Assembly: GCF_013403865.1 (NCBI RefSeq)
Contig: NZ_JABFDK010000007.1
Coordinates: 1-64,000 of the forward strand
Origin: Winogradskyella costae
GTDB taxonomy: Bacteria > Bacteroidota > Bacteroidia > Flavobacteriales > Flavobacteriaceae
Length of the DNA: 64,000 nt
Direction: 5' to 3'
Shown here: positions 27,261-36,848 of the stretch, one piece after another
Layout: each line of letters opens with the position of its first letter
Position numbering within the stretch: the first letter of the stretch is position 1
Position numbers and translations under genes: made by a program
The notes under the pieces: generated by a model
What the model was told of the DNA's origin: nothing
Databases searched by the model: none
Seen by the model: only the letters and a program-made list of their open reading frames with translations

Positions 27261-29930
27261 CTAATTTTTAGTTGAATCAGCCTCTTTACTAGTGTCTGAT
27301 TTTTTCTTTCCGCCCAATAATCCACCTAATATGTTACTAACACCCTCTTTAACTTTATCTTGATTAGTTTGCTTAGTACTATCGGCTACAGTAGTCTTGG
27401 TAGAATCGGTTTTAGTTGCAGAATTACCACCTAAAATACCACCTAATAAATCGGTTATTTTATCTTTTCCCTGACCAATTAATTTTTGCTTTTCAATTTC
27501 AACTAGTTGCTTAGTTAAATTAGATACACCAGAAGTTAAATCTGTTTTAATATTTGGACTTGTAAATGTACCACCAATGTTTGCTGTTATCGGAACCGTT
27601 AACTTATTAACTTCATTATCATTAATTTTACCAATCAAACGATTTACCTCACTACCTAAGTATTTTGCTGGTACTTGTAAAACAGCACTGTAATTCATCG
27701 TGTTTGAAAAACTATGTGAACCTGAGACTTCAATAGGAATATCTTTATAATTAATTGTAAACGGTTTTACAGAAACACTACCATTCTCAAAGCTTAGATT
27801 GGTTTTAATGTCTTTTAAATCTATTTTACTAAAATCAATAAAATCTAATTTGCTATCTAATCCAGCTAGTAAAGGACTGTTACTCGTATCTACTTTGTCT
27901 GTTAAAATCTCAGCCAAAGCGCTTCCGGACATAGTTGTTAGGTCTGGTGAAAAGCTTTCGTCTAAAAATCCACTAATATCAATTGTAGAATTTAATTTTC
28001 CTTGTAAAACTTTGGCGATTGGTGCTAAGGCCTTTAACATTTCTAAATCGTTAAATGATTGCGATATATCAAAGTTTTGCATTCCTAATTTCATATCAAA
28101 ACTTGGTTTTGCAGATTTAGTGGATACATTCCCAGAAATTCCTAATTGACCATTAAATATATCTGTGGTCATATTTTTAAGACTAGCTGTTTGGTCTTTT
28201 ATAACCAACTGCCCTTTTACATTCTTTAAATTCAGGTTGTCATAAATCACTGTTTTAGCATTAGCTGTAATCGTGCAATCTAAAAAAGCAGGAATTTTAA
28301 GCGACTCAGCTGCGGGTGTGGTTTGAGTTGTTTTATTTGACGTTCCAGTTGTTGTAGTGTCTTCAGACATAAAATCTGACAGGGCAAACGTGTTAGAATT
28401 CAAATTAAAATTACCTTCTAAATTTTTGTCACTCAACATAAAACCTAGTAAGTTATTGATTGTCCCTGTAGCCGTAAAGTCACTTTTGCCCGTTTGGGCA
28501 TCAAAACTATTGAGGCTTACTGTTCCTGGTTTAAAGGTTAAGTCTGCTTTATTAATCTGAATAGGATTTAAAATATCATCAGAAGAAAATACAAAATTAG
28601 ATAAGGATACACTTCCAACATTTTTAATTCGTTGGTAAGCATTAGTTTCAATTGCATCCATATCGAACGAGGTGCTTACGTTTGCTTTTAAAATACCACT
28701 AAGTTCATTCTCTAATTCAACAGGATAAGCTTTGGTGATATTGGCTAAATTTAAAGTACCATCTAATTTAGCTGCAATAAGCATGTTTTTAGTAAGGTTT
28801 TTAATAGAGGCTTCTGATTTAAAAGTATCTTCATCAATCTGAAAATTAAGCTTATCAATATTCACAAATGTGTCATCAATATTTCCCGTAGTATTCTTCA
28901 CGGATACATCTATACTTATGTTTTTTACACTTTTCGGAAGTTGGGGGAATTTGAAAGAGGCATTTTCGGATAATAAATTAATGTCCAAAGTAGGAATTGT
29001 TTCTTCAGAAACTAAACCTTTTACAATTCCGTTTACGGTAAAGTTACCTGTAGTACTAACGTTGGCAACGTCTTTGGCGTAAGCTTGAGGAATAATGGCT
29101 AAGAAATCTTTAAACGTTGCTCCCGGATTTTTAAAAGTGATATCTATTTGTTGTCCGGCTTCAACCAATTGCACGTAACCATCAAATTCTAGAGGTAAAG
29201 CATTGATGTAACCTTTATTTTCTTTAAACGTATATTTTTGTTGGTCTAAATCTAGGTCTATAAGTGCGTCTAATTTAATACTATTATTACTTAAATATTC
29301 AGTGCTGTCCATAGCAAAAGTAACATTAGCTTCAGTATTAGTGTCTAGTTCAGATTTACCTCCAGAAAATATACCAGTTCCTTTATGGTTAATTTCAGTA
29401 AGATAAAAAGCCATGTTAGACGTGTCATCTATGTAAGTGAAGGCGCTATTATTAAGTTCATAGTTGTCGATATCAAAAGTAAAACCGCTTGAAGCTTCTG
29501 TTTCTGCAGGTGCAGCTTCTGTATCGCTTTCTTTTACAATATCATAATTTACAGCCCCTGTTTTATTGGTTTTTATGACCAAAAGAAGTTCGTTTGCTAT
29601 TATCTCGTTCACAACAAGGGGATCTTCTGTACCTTTTAATAATTGCATAATACCCATTTCAAAAGATAAAGACTTTGCAGTAGCTAAGGTTTCTCCTTCA
29701 AAAGGTGCGCGATTTATAATTTTTAGATTATCGACACTTATTTCTGCTTTTGGGAAACTACTTATAAGACTTAAACTAATATCGTCAAACGTAAGTTCAG
29801 CGTTCAAGTTTTCATCGGCATAGTTTTGAACAATCGTATCTATTTTAGATTCTAAGAAAAATGGTGTCGCAATAAGAATCGCGATAAAAAGGAGTAAAAT
29901 GATTCCAACAATTTTGAGGACTTTCTTCAT
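27261..29930 (-). CDS. AsmA-like family inner-membrane-anchored protein
   Basis: This 889-aa protein has one N-terminal transmembrane helix (about 5-24) followed by the AsmA N-terminal pattern LESKIDTIVQNYADENLNAELTFDDISLS. Long stretches of repeating beta-strands fill most of the chain, and the AsmA C-terminal region includes DFSKIDLKDIKTNLSFENGSV. AsmA/TamB-type proteins form bridge-like structures thought to carry phospholipids between membranes. The last 100 residues are a low-complexity tail with GGxLGG-type and Lys/Thr/Asp-rich segments (for example GGILGGNSATKTDST). The tail is probably disordered. It is not in an obvious operon. Confidence 0.85.
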   Translation of the reverse strand: MKKVLKIVGIILLLFIAILIATPFFLESKIDTIVQNYADENLNAELTFDDISLSLISSFPKAEISVDNLKIINRAPFEGETLATAKSLSFEMGIMQLLKGTEDPLVVNEIIANELLLVIKTNKTGAVNYDIVKESDTEAAPAETEASSGFTFDIDNYELNNSAFTYIDDTSNMAFYLTEINHKGTGIFSGGKSELDTNTEANVTFAMDSTEYLSNNSIKLDALIDLDLDQQKYTFKENKGYINALPLEFDGYVQLVEAGQQIDITFKNPGATFKDFLAIIPQAYAKDVANVSTTGNFTVNGIVKGLVSEETIPTLDINLLSENASFKFPQLPKSVKNISIDVSVKNTTGNIDDTFVNIDKLNFQIDEDTFKSEASIKNLTKNMLIAAKLDGTLNLANITKAYPVELENELSGILKANVSTSFDMDAIETNAYQRIKNVGSVSLSNFVFSSDDILNPIQINKADLTFKPGTVSLNSFDAQTGKSDFTATGTINNLLGFMLSDKNLEGNFNLNSNTFALSDFMSEDTTTTGTSNKTTQTTPAAESLKIPAFLDCTITANAKTVIYDNLNLKNVKGQLVIKDQTASLKNMTTDIFNGQLGISGNVSTKSAKPSFDMKLGMQNFDISQSFNDLEMLKALAPIAKVLQGKLNSTIDISGFLDESFSPDLTTMSGSALAEILTDKVDTSNSPLLAGLDSKLDFIDFSKIDLKDIKTNLSFENGSVSVKPFTINYKDIPIEVSGSHSFSNTMNYSAVLQVPAKYLGSEVNRLIGKINDNEVNKLTVPITANIGGTFTSPNIKTDLTSGVSNLTKQLVEIEKQKLIGQGKDKITDLLGGILGGNSATKTDSTKTTVADSTKQTNQDKVKEGVSNILGGLLGGKKKSDTSKEADSTKN

Positions 29931-30039
29931 AATTAGTATTTGTGGGGTTTAAATAGCTTCATTAATATATACGTAAAATTCCGAATAAAAGATGCTAATA
30001 TCGGTAAGTTTAAGAAGATTTTAATGTTTTGATTAACAG

Positions 30040-30744
30040 TTATAATAAATTTATTTCCTCATTTACGCTTAGCTTAAAACGCTTTCTAAATAAATACACT
30101 CCGAGATACAGGAATGGAGTGTCTAATAATGCAACTAAAACTTTGAAAATAAAACCGCTAATTAATAAGCCAGCGAAGTTCACCCAATCAATAATGCCGA
30201 AGGTGCAAAGTAAAACCAAAATAGTAAAGGTGTCTATAAATTGAGAAAACCAAGTAGAAAAATTGTTGCGGAGCCAAAGGTGTTTGCCTTTAGTTAATCG
30301 TTTCCAAAAATGATAAATTTGAATATCTACAAACTGAGCAAATAAATACGTAACCATACTTGCAAAAACTGCAAGGGAGGTATTGCCGAAGACTTGATTA
30401 AACGTTGTGTCATTAACGTAAGACCATTCTGTAGCAGTTACATTTGAAGCCGTATAGATAATTAATAGTGAAAATAGTGATGCGAAAATACCAACGATTA
30501 CAATGTCGTTAGCACGTTTTTTACCGTAAATCTCACTGATTAAATCTGTAATTAAAAACGTAATAGGATAAGGTAGTATGCCGACTGAAACCTCAAATAA
30601 TTTTGATCCAAAAATTTCGACATCAAAAGGATGCCAATAAAAGAATTTTTGAAATATTAAATTTGAGACTACTAATGATGTAATAAAAAGTCCACCAAGT
30701 ATAAGATAAATGCGTTGGGCTAAAAGCTTGTCTTTTAATGACAT
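30040..30744 (-). CDS. Queuosine precursor transporter (YhhQ/VUT family)
   Basis: This 234-aa integral membrane protein has about six transmembrane helices. The VUT/YhhQ signatures are TFLITDLISEIYGKKRANDIV, FAQFVDIQIYHFWKRLTKGKHLWLRNNFSTWFSQFIDT and FKVLVALLDTPFLY. YhhQ in E. coli imports the queuosine precursors preQ0/preQ1 for tRNA modification. No queuosine gene lies next to it here. It is divergent from the folK-dNK fusion gene. Confidence 0.9.
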   Translation of the reverse strand: MSLKDKLLAQRIYLILGGLFITSLVVSNLIFQKFFYWHPFDVEIFGSKLFEVSVGILPYPITFLITDLISEIYGKKRANDIVIVGIFASLFSLLIIYTASNVTATEWSYVNDTTFNQVFGNTSLAVFASMVTYLFAQFVDIQIYHFWKRLTKGKHLWLRNNFSTWFSQFIDTFTILVLLCTFGIIDWVNFAGLLISGFIFKVLVALLDTPFLYLGVYLFRKRFKLSVNEEINLL

Positions 30745-30815
30745 TGAAAATGGTTAATAAATAGTTTTGGTAAAGGTAAAGTTATAAAATTTGTTTTAGT
30801 TATTTTGTTCTTTCT

Positions 30816-31961
30816 ATGAAACCAACAAAAATCACTCATATAGCATTAGGAAGTAATAAAGGCAACAAATTGCAGTACTTGCAATCTGCTATAGACGCTG
30901 TATTTGTTAGAATTGGTGCCGTTAAAACGATTTCTAAAATCTATAAAACACCAGCTTTTGGGTTTAAAGGCGATGATTTTTTTAATGCGTGTATAACGGT
31001 TGAAACAGAATTGAAGCCGAAGAAGGTTCTTAAGGAACTTCAGACTATTGAAATAGAGTTAGGGCGGAAGTCTAAAACCACTATAGGTTATGAGTCTCGC
31101 GAGATAGATTTAGATATTTTATTTTTTGAAGATGAAAGTTTTGAAGAAAAAACTTTAGTAATCCCTCATCCGCAAATTCAAAACCGAAAATTTGTTTTAC
31201 AGCCACTTTTAGATATTGCAAAAGACTTTAAACATCCTGTTTTAAATAAGTCTATAGAAAATTTATGGGTGGAATGTAGGGATACTTCCGAAATTGAGCT
31301 TGTAGATATTTTGCTAAAACACCCTAATGCAGCCTATACTTTTAATAGTTATAATTATATAGCGATTGAAGGTAATATTGGCGCAGGGAAAACAAGTTTA
31401 ACTAATAAGATTTCTAAAGATTTTAATGCAAAATTAATTTTAGAGCGGTTTGCAGACAATGCATTTTTGCCAAAATTCTACAAAGAACCAGAGCGCTATG
31501 CTTTTACATTAGAAATGTCGTTTTTAGCAGATCGTTATCAGCAAATTAGTGATGACTTATCGCAACTCGATTTGTTTAAGGATTTTATGGTAAGCGATTA
31601 CGACGTCTATAAATCTCTAATATTTTCTAAGATTACCTTACCGGAAGATGAGTTTAGATTGTATCGAAAATTATTCTATCAAGTATATAAGGATATTGCG
31701 AAGCCAGATTTGTATATTTATTTATATCAAAATACTGAGCGTTTACAGGCTAATATAAAAAAACGAGGTCGGAATTATGAAAAAGACATCAAAGACGATT
31801 ATCTCGAAAAAATCAATGCAGGTTATCTTGAGTTTTTAAAAAGTCAACAAGAAATGAATGTTAAGATTATTGATATCTCTAACAAGGACTTTGTTAAGAA
31901 TCGTGCTGATTATTTATGGCTTCTGGAGCAGATTAGTGATGCTTCCATAAGCAAAGAATAG
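30816..31961 (+). CDS. Fusion of HPPK (FolK) and deoxynucleoside kinase
   Basis: This 381-aa protein joins two enzymes. Residues 1-160 are 6-hydroxymethyl-7,8-dihydropterin pyrophosphokinase of folate synthesis (ALGSNKGNKLQ, YKTPAFGFKGDDFFNAC, REIDLDIL at 95-102, IPHPQIQNRKFVLQPLLDI). Residues 175-381 are a deoxynucleoside kinase with P-loop GNIGAGKTS at 186-194, the acceptor-site region LILERFADNAFLPKFY, and the lid RLQANIKKRGRNYEKDI. The fusion links folate and nucleotide salvage and occurs across Bacteroidota. No stop codon or frameshift lies between the domains. It is divergent from the queuosine transporter. Confidence 0.92.
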   Translation: MKPTKITHIALGSNKGNKLQYLQSAIDAVFVRIGAVKTISKIYKTPAFGFKGDDFFNACITVETELKPKKVLKELQTIEIELGRKSKTTIGYESREIDLDILFFEDESFEEKTLVIPHPQIQNRKFVLQPLLDIAKDFKHPVLNKSIENLWVECRDTSEIELVDILLKHPNAAYTFNSYNYIAIEGNIGAGKTSLTNKISKDFNAKLILERFADNAFLPKFYKEPERYAFTLEMSFLADRYQQISDDLSQLDLFKDFMVSDYDVYKSLIFSKITLPEDEFRLYRKLFYQVYKDIAKPDLYIYLYQNTERLQANIKKRGRNYEKDIKDDYLEKINAGYLEFLKSQQEMNVKIIDISNKDFVKNRADYLWLLEQISDASISKE

Positions 31962-32009
31962 TAATCATTAGTTAGTTCTTTTGTTCTTGGATTGGTATAA
32001 AAGGGCTTC

Positions 32010-32666
32010 CTATAACTGATAAAGCGTGGTGACAATTATACCTTTATTATGATCTAGAAATATTTCTGATAATTTTTGTTCTTCGACAATTTTCAGTTTA
32101 AAAGGAGCTTTCAATACATCAACGCCACTATCTTTTTTAATTCTAATACCTTGACCAGAAATAATGTCTTTATTAGGCTCGAAGTTTCCTACGGGTATAT
32201 GTTCCGTGAGAATTACATATTTATAGTTATGTAATTTTTCAACTACTTTTAGGATTTCAGTATTAGATAAATGTTGTAAAACCTGTCTCAGAATAACAAC
32301 TTCTGCTTTGGGAAGTTCGTCTTTCACAATATCTAAACACTGAAACTCTAGATGGCCTTCTTTAAATAAGGCTTTATTTCTTTCAATGAGATTGTCAACA
32401 ATATCTATCGCAATATAGTTTTTAGTGTGTTTGGTGAGTTGTTTTCCGATATTGAAATCACCACAACCTAAATCACAAACGGTTAGTGGATTGTTCTGCG
32501 ATTTTAAAAACGTAGTGATACTATCAATATAAGGTTCAACGATTTTAATGTTATGAGAGCCATCACCTGAGTAAAAATCAAATTCTTTTCCACCCCAAAG
32601 ATGCATGTCATAGACTTGTTGCATCGCGTCTTTTGTGGGCCAAGGTGTTTTTGATGTTTTAATCAT
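32010..32666 (-). CDS. Class I SAM-dependent methyltransferase
   Basis: This 218-aa protein has the class I methyltransferase fold. Motif I is VCDLGCGDFNIGKQL, motif II region NYIAIDIVDNLIERN, and motif IV-like EVVILRQVLQHLSN. The substrate is not evident. Its start overlaps the stop of the small membrane protein gene by 4 bp (ATGA), so it is translationally coupled to it and probably forms a three-gene operon with the TrmH-type methyltransferase. It is convergent with the folK-dNK gene. Confidence 0.85.
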   Translation of the reverse strand: MIKTSKTPWPTKDAMQQVYDMHLWGGKEFDFYSGDGSHNIKIVEPYIDSITTFLKSQNNPLTVCDLGCGDFNIGKQLTKHTKNYIAIDIVDNLIERNKALFKEGHLEFQCLDIVKDELPKAEVVILRQVLQHLSNTEILKVVEKLHNYKYVILTEHIPVGNFEPNKDIISGQGIRIKKDSGVDVLKAPFKLKIVEEQKLSEIFLDHNKGIIVTTLYQL

Positions 32667-32878
32667 ATAATCAATAAAAATAGACTAATTAAGCTATAAA
32701 CTATGGCAACAATAAATACTGGATAAAATGACCATTTTATCTTTAAATTCTTGGTTAATTTTGAATTCCAAAGTAGTAAAAGACCAAGAATGTAAAATGG
32801 CACGCCATACCAAAAAGAATAAGGATTTGCTACAAATATTGCTGAAAAACAAGTGATTTGTTTTCCCCAACCAGACAT
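32663..32878 (-). CDS. Small hypothetical membrane protein
   Basis: The start chosen is the ATG at 32878 (MSGWGKQITCFSAIFVANPYSFWYG is the start region, read here only in part), giving 71 aa; the longer frame to 32950 runs into the TrmH-type gene. Two hydrophobic segments (about 25-42 and 50-70) indicate a membrane protein. I do not recognise a family. It lies 30 bp after the RNA methyltransferase gene and overlaps the SAM methyltransferase start by 4 bp, which supports real expression. Confidence 0.6.
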   Translation of the reverse strand: MSGWGKQITCFSAIFVANPYSFWYGVPFYILGLLLLWNSKLTKNLKIKWSFYPVFIVAIVYSLISLFLLII

Positions 32879-32907
32879 TATTTTTTCAATATTTTTCTTC
32901 AATAGGG

Positions 32908-33435
32908 TTAGGTTAGTTTCGAAAACACATCCCAAACCACAACACCACAACTCACAGAAATATTTAATGAATGCTTTGTGCCATATTGCGGAATTTCAAT
33001 CACAACATCACTTGCATCAACTACGTTTTGGTCAACACCTTTAACTTCGTTACCAAAAACAAAGGCATATTTAGTATTTGGTTCAGGTTTAAAATCATTG
33101 AGCATGGTTGCGTTTTCTGCTTGTTCAATAGAACAGATATTTACATTTTCAGATTTTAATTTTTCAACAACATCTAAAGTGTGTTCTGCATATTCCCAAT
33201 CTACGGTTTCTGTGCTTCCTAAGGCCGTTTTTCTAATATCGTTATGTGGAGGTTGAGCAGTAATGCCGCAGAGATAAATTTTCTCAATTAAGAACGCGTC
33301 GCTTGTTCTAAATACAGAACCAATATTGTTGAGACTTCTAATATTATCTAGGATAATAATGATAGGCGTCTTTTTCGCTTCTTTAAATTCTGAAACTTCT
33401 AATCGGTCTAATTCTTCGTTTTTTAGTTTTCTCAT
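32908..33435 (-). CDS. TrmH/SpoU family RNA 2'-O-methyltransferase
   Basis: This 175-aa SPOUT methyltransferase has motif 1 (LDNIRSLNNIGSVFRTSDAF), motif 2 (FVFGNEVKGVDQNVVD) and motif 3 (IPQYGTKHSLNISVSCGVVVWD), which together form the trefoil-knot SAM site. The catalytic Arg is in motif 1. Length and motif spacing suit a stand-alone TrmH-like tRNA/rRNA 2'-O-ribose methyltransferase. The target nucleotide cannot be deduced. It is the first gene of the putative operon and divergent from mutS, with a palindromic repeat in between. Confidence 0.9.
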   Translation of the reverse strand: MRKLKNEELDRLEVSEFKEAKKTPIIIILDNIRSLNNIGSVFRTSDAFLIEKIYLCGITAQPPHNDIRKTALGSTETVDWEYAEHTLDVVEKLKSENVNICSIEQAENATMLNDFKPEPNTKYAFVFGNEVKGVDQNVVDASDVVIEIPQYGTKHSLNISVSCGVVVWDVFSKLT

Positions 33436-33449
33436 CTTGGTTTCTTAAG

Positions 33450-33482
33450 AGACCTGTCAGGTTTTTAAAACCTGCCAGGTCT
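33450..33482. repeat. REP-like palindrome (AGACCTG...CAGGTCT)
   Basis: AGACCTGTCAGGTTTT (33450-33465) and AAAACCTGCCAGGTCT (33467-33482) form a near-perfect 33-bp palindrome with one mismatch. Each arm itself contains a shorter inverted repeat (ACCTGTCAGGT). Similar CCTGACAGG palindromes are dispersed in many flavobacterial intergenic regions, as I recall. It lies between the divergent trmH-like and mutS genes. Confidence 0.6.
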
Positions 33483-33616
33483 AGAATATAATTATTAACA
33501 CTTGTAAATAACTTCTAATTCTTCGGTTTCAATAAACCTCAAAATATAAGTAATTTAGCAAACTTGCAATTCTGAACATATTCAAGGCAAAAATAGAACT
33601 TAAAACTAGATTCCCA

Positions 33617-36229
33617 TTGGCAAAATCCGCAAAAAAAGTAACACCGTTAATGAAGCAGTATAATGCCATCAAGGTTAAATATCCCGATGCACTATTATTA
33701 TTTCGAGTTGGTGATTTTTACGAAACCTTTGGTAGCGATGCTGTAAAAGCGTCTAAAATTTTAGATATTATTTTAACCAAGCGTGGTGCAGGTAGCGAAA
33801 GTGAAATTGAATTAGCAGGTTTTCCACATCATTCTTTAAATACGTATTTACCAAAATTAGTAAAGGCAGGTGAGCGTGTTGCCATTTGTGATCAGTTAGA
33901 AGATCCGAAGCAGACTAAAACCATTGTAAAACGTGGAGTTACAGAATTAGTAACACCAGGTGTTGCATTTAATGATGATATTCTACATTCAAAATCAAAT
34001 AATTTTTTAGCAGCAGTCTATTTTGAAAAGCAACGCATAGGAGTGGCGTTTTTAGATATTTCAACAGGCGAGTTTTTAACCTCACAAGGAAATGCAGAAT
34101 ATATTGATAAACTACTTCAAAATTTTAGTCCTAGTGAAGTCTTAATTTCGAAACAAAACAGGAAAGTGTTTTCAGAGATCTTCGGAAATGATTTTCATAC
34201 TTTTTATCTTGAAGATTGGGTGTTTCAAGCCGATTATGCACATGAGACATTAACTAAACATTTTAATACGAAAACATTAAAAGGTTTTGGAATTGAAGAT
34301 TTGTATGAAGGAATTATTGCTTCTGGAGTCGTACTTCACTATTTAGGAGAAACACGTCATAATAAGTTAGAGCATATTGCTACGATTTCAAGAATTGCGA
34401 CAGATGATTATGTGTGGATGGATAAATTCACCATCCGTAATTTAGAATTGTATAATTCTACGAATGTCAATGCCGTTACATTGATTAATGTTATTGATAA
34501 GACTATTTCGGCAATGGGAGGGCGAATGTTAAAACGTTGGTTAGCATTGCCTCTAAAGCATGCTGAGAAAATAAAACAGCGTCATGAAGTGGTGAGATAT
34601 TTGTTAGAAAATGACGCTGTTTTGAATAAGGTTCAAGGGCAGATAAAACAAATTGGAGATATTGAACGTCTCATTTCAAAAATAGCAACGACTAAGGTAA
34701 GTCCTCGTGAGGTGATTCAACTTAAAAACTCTTTAGAAGCTATTGTGCCTATAAAGTCAGTTGCTGAGACTTGTGAAAATGAAGCTTTAAAAGTATTAGG
34801 AGATAATTTACATCGCTGTGATTTGCTTCGCGATAAAATAAAGGAAACGTTAAACGAAGACGCACCGGTTAATATATTAAAAGGTAGCACGATTGCTAAA
34901 GGGTTTTCGGAAGAACTGGATGAACTTAGAGGCTTATCGCAATCTGGTAAAACGTATTTAGATAATATGTTGAAGCGCGAAAGTGAACGTACCGGTATTA
35001 CATCTTTAAAAATAGCCTCAAACAATGTTTTTGGCTATTACATAGAAGTTAGAAATTCTCATAAAGACAAAGTTCCAGAAGAATGGATTCGTAAACAAAC
35101 TTTGGTGAATGCAGAACGATACATTACCGAAGAGCTTAAAGAGTACGAAGCAAAAATTTTAGGTGCAGAAGAACGTATCTTGGCTATTGAGCAGAAATTA
35201 TTTACTGATTTAGTGACTTGGATGCATCAGTTTATTATTTCGGTTCAACAAAATGCACAGCTTATTGGGCAGTTAGATTGTTTGTGTGGTTTTGCAAGTT
35301 TAGCTAAATCTAATAAATATGTATATCCACAGATCGATGATAGTTATGATTTAGAAATAAAAGATGGTCGTCATCCTGTAATAGAAAAACAATTACCAAT
35401 TGGTGAGCCTTATATTGCTAATGATTTGTTTTTAGATCGAGAATCACAACAAATCATTATGATCACAGGGCCAAACATGTCTGGTAAATCTGCTATTTTA
35501 AGACAAACAGCTTTAATTGTACTATTGGCTCAGATTGGAAGTTTTGTACCTGCAGGTGAAGCGAGGATTGGTTTAGTCGATAAGATTTTTACAAGAGTAG
35601 GAGCAAGTGATAATATTTCTATGGGGGAATCTACGTTTATGGTAGAGATGAATGAAACGGCTTCTATACTTAATAATATTTCTGAGAGAAGTTTAGTGCT
35701 TTTAGATGAAATAGGAAGAGGAACGAGTACGTATGATGGAATTTCTATCGCTTGGGCCATTAGCGAATACTTGCACGAGCATCCTTCTAAGCCTAAAACA
35801 CTTTTTGCGACGCATTACCATGAGTTAAATGAAATGACAGAAACGTTTGGGCGTATCAAAAATTTCAATGTTGCTGTAAAGGAATTAAAAGATAATGTGC
35901 TTTTTGTTAGAAAGCTGGTTGAAGGAGGGAGCGAACATAGTTTTGGTATTCACGTTGCAAAAATGGCAGGAATGCCACAACAAGTCATTCGACGTGCAAA
36001 TAAAATTTTATCTAAATTAGAGAAATCACATTCAAGTGAAGAGCTCACAGACAAGGTGAAAAGTATTAAGGACGATTTGCAATTAAGCTTTTTTAATCTC
36101 GATGATCCTCTTTTAGTGGAGATTAAGGATGAGATTTTACACACAGATATTGACACTTTAACACCCGTTGAAGCCTTGATGAAACTCAATGAAATTAAGC
36201 GAATGTTGCTAAAAAATAAACAAGCGTAA
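33617..36229 (+). CDS. mutS: DNA mismatch repair protein MutS
   Basis: MutS recognises mismatches and starts repair. The mismatch-reading Phe-x-Glu motif is present in [11 protein letters not shown] (about residues 29-39). The lever and clamp domains follow. The ATPase has Walker [10 protein letters not shown] at about 617, Walker [16 protein letters not shown], and the ATHYHEL H-loop. The C-terminal helix-turn-helix dimer segment ([16 protein letters not shown]) is complete. The start is TTG at 33617 ([15 protein letters not shown] follows), which fits homologues and has no closer ATG until codon 12. Length of 870 aa is normal. Confidence 0.96.
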   Translation: MAKSAKKVTPLMKQYNAIKVKYPDALLLFRVGDFYETFGSDAVKASKILDIILTKRGAGSESEIELAGFPHHSLNTYLPKLVKAGERVAICDQLEDPKQTKTIVKRGVTELVTPGVAFNDDILHSKSNNFLAAVYFEKQRIGVAFLDISTGEFLTSQGNAEYIDKLLQNFSPSEVLISKQNRKVFSEIFGNDFHTFYLEDWVFQADYAHETLTKHFNTKTLKGFGIEDLYEGIIASGVVLHYLGETRHNKLEHIATISRIATDDYVWMDKFTIRNLELYNSTNVNAVTLINVIDKTISAMGGRMLKRWLALPLKHAEKIKQRHEVVRYLLENDAVLNKVQGQIKQIGDIERLISKIATTKVSPREVIQLKNSLEAIVPIKSVAETCENEALKVLGDNLHRCDLLRDKIKETLNEDAPVNILKGSTIAKGFSEELDELRGLSQSGKTYLDNMLKRESERTGITSLKIASNNVFGYYIEVRNSHKDKVPEEWIRKQTLVNAERYITEELKEYEAKILGAEERILAIEQKLFTDLVTWMHQFIISVQQNAQLIGQLDCLCGFASLAKSNKYVYPQIDDSYDLEIKDGRHPVIEKQLPIGEPYIANDLFLDRESQQIIMITGPNMSGKSAILRQTALIVLLAQIGSFVPAGEARIGLVDKIFTRVGASDNISMGESTFMVEMNETASILNNISERSLVLLDEIGRGTSTYDGISIAWAISEYLHEHPSKPKTLFATHYHELNEMTETFGRIKNFNVAVKELKDNVLFVRKLVEGGSEHSFGIHVAKMAGMPQQVIRRANKILSKLEKSHSSEELTDKVKSIKDDLQLSFFNLDDPLLVEIKDEILHTDIDTLTPVEALMKLNEIKRMLLKNKQA

Positions 36230-36258
36230 AAAAAAATAAAAAATTTTCAAAAAAGGCT

Positions 36259-36287
36259 TTGGATTTAGAATTTAAATTTTAAATTTG
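36259..36287 (+). promoter_or_regulatory. Bacteroidota-type promoter for the tRNA-Gly/tRNA-Leu transcript
   Basis: TTG (36259-36261), an 18-bp spacer and TAAATTTG (36280-36287) match TTG-N19-TAnnTTTG closely. The first tRNA begins 36 bp downstream. No other promoter is needed for the second tRNA. Confidence 0.7.
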
Positions 36288-36322
36288 CATCCGCTTTGAA
36301 AGCGAAAATGTTCATTAAAATT

Positions 36323-36394
36323 GCGAAAGTAGCTCAGGGGTAGAGCATCACCTTGCCAAGGTGGAGGTCGTGGGTTCAAATCCCATCTTTCGCT
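36323..36394 (+). tRNA. tRNA-Gly (GCC anticodon)
   Basis: The 72-nt cloverleaf has acceptor arms GCGAAAG (36323-36329) and CTTTCGC (36387-36393), a D-loop with AGCTCAGGGGTAGAGC, anticodon GCC at 36355-36357, and T-loop GGGTTCAAATCCC. The 3' CCA is not encoded. The discriminator base is T, as usual for bacterial tRNA-Gly. Confidence 0.97.
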
Positions 36395-36439
36395 CTGATC
36401 ATATAAAATACCAAGTTGATTACAGTCTGTAATCAAAAT

Positions 36440-36523
36440 GCTGAAGTGGTGGAATTGGTAGACACGTTGGACTTAAAATCCAATGTCCATTAGGACGTAC
36501 GGGTTCAAGTCCCGTCTTCAGTA
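36440..36523 (+). tRNA. tRNA-Leu (TAA anticodon)
   Basis: This 84-nt class II tRNA has acceptor arms GCTGAAG (36440-36446) and CTTCAGT (36516-36522), anticodon TAA at 36474-36476 in a TTGGA/TCCAA stem, a long variable arm and T-loop GGGTTCAAGTCCC. Discriminator is A and CCA is not encoded. It lies 45 bp after tRNA-Gly in the same transcript. Confidence 0.97.
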
Positions 36524-36530
36524 CAGATGA

Positions 36531-36564
36531 AAAGCCGAAAACGAAAGTTTTCGGCTTTTTTGTT
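36531..36564 (+). terminator. Intrinsic terminator after the tRNA pair
   Basis: A 12-bp perfect stem (36531-36542 with 36547-36558) is capped by a GAAA tetraloop and followed by a T-run (to about 36562). It starts 8 bp after tRNA-Leu. Confidence 0.93.
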
Positions 36565-36566
36565 TT

Positions 36567-36764
36567 AAAATATATCCAAAAATCGCTTTACCTCATTATT
36601 TAAGTCAAAAGCAATACGCAATAACATAGATGAGTTTAGTTTATTATTTCAAAATCTGTTTTCTTCAAGTTTTAGTTATTAAAGTTATGTCCTAGATTTT
36701 AACGTACATTTAGAATTTTTGAAGTATATTTTGAACTATAATTAAACGATTACGCCTATACATT
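36567..36764. other. Non-coding stretch upstream of the glucan-locus regulator
   Basis: No gene was seen between the tRNA terminator and the regulator's candidate promoter. The sequence is AT-rich without clear repeats. It probably holds upstream regulatory sequence for the regulator gene, but no site could be defined. Confidence 0.5.
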
Positions 36765-36772
36765 TAACTTTG
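36765..36772 (+). promoter_or_regulatory. Candidate -7 box (TAACTTTG) for the glucan-locus regulator
   Basis: TAACTTTG matches TAnnTTTG and lies 76 bp before the preferred ATG at 36849. No TTG with a standard spacer was found, so this is tentative. Confidence 0.35.
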
Positions 36773-36848
36773 GTATTTATACATTGTATTGTAAATACAG
36801 GTTATTTAGAAATTTACTACCTTGACAATCTATTACAACAATAGTTTT

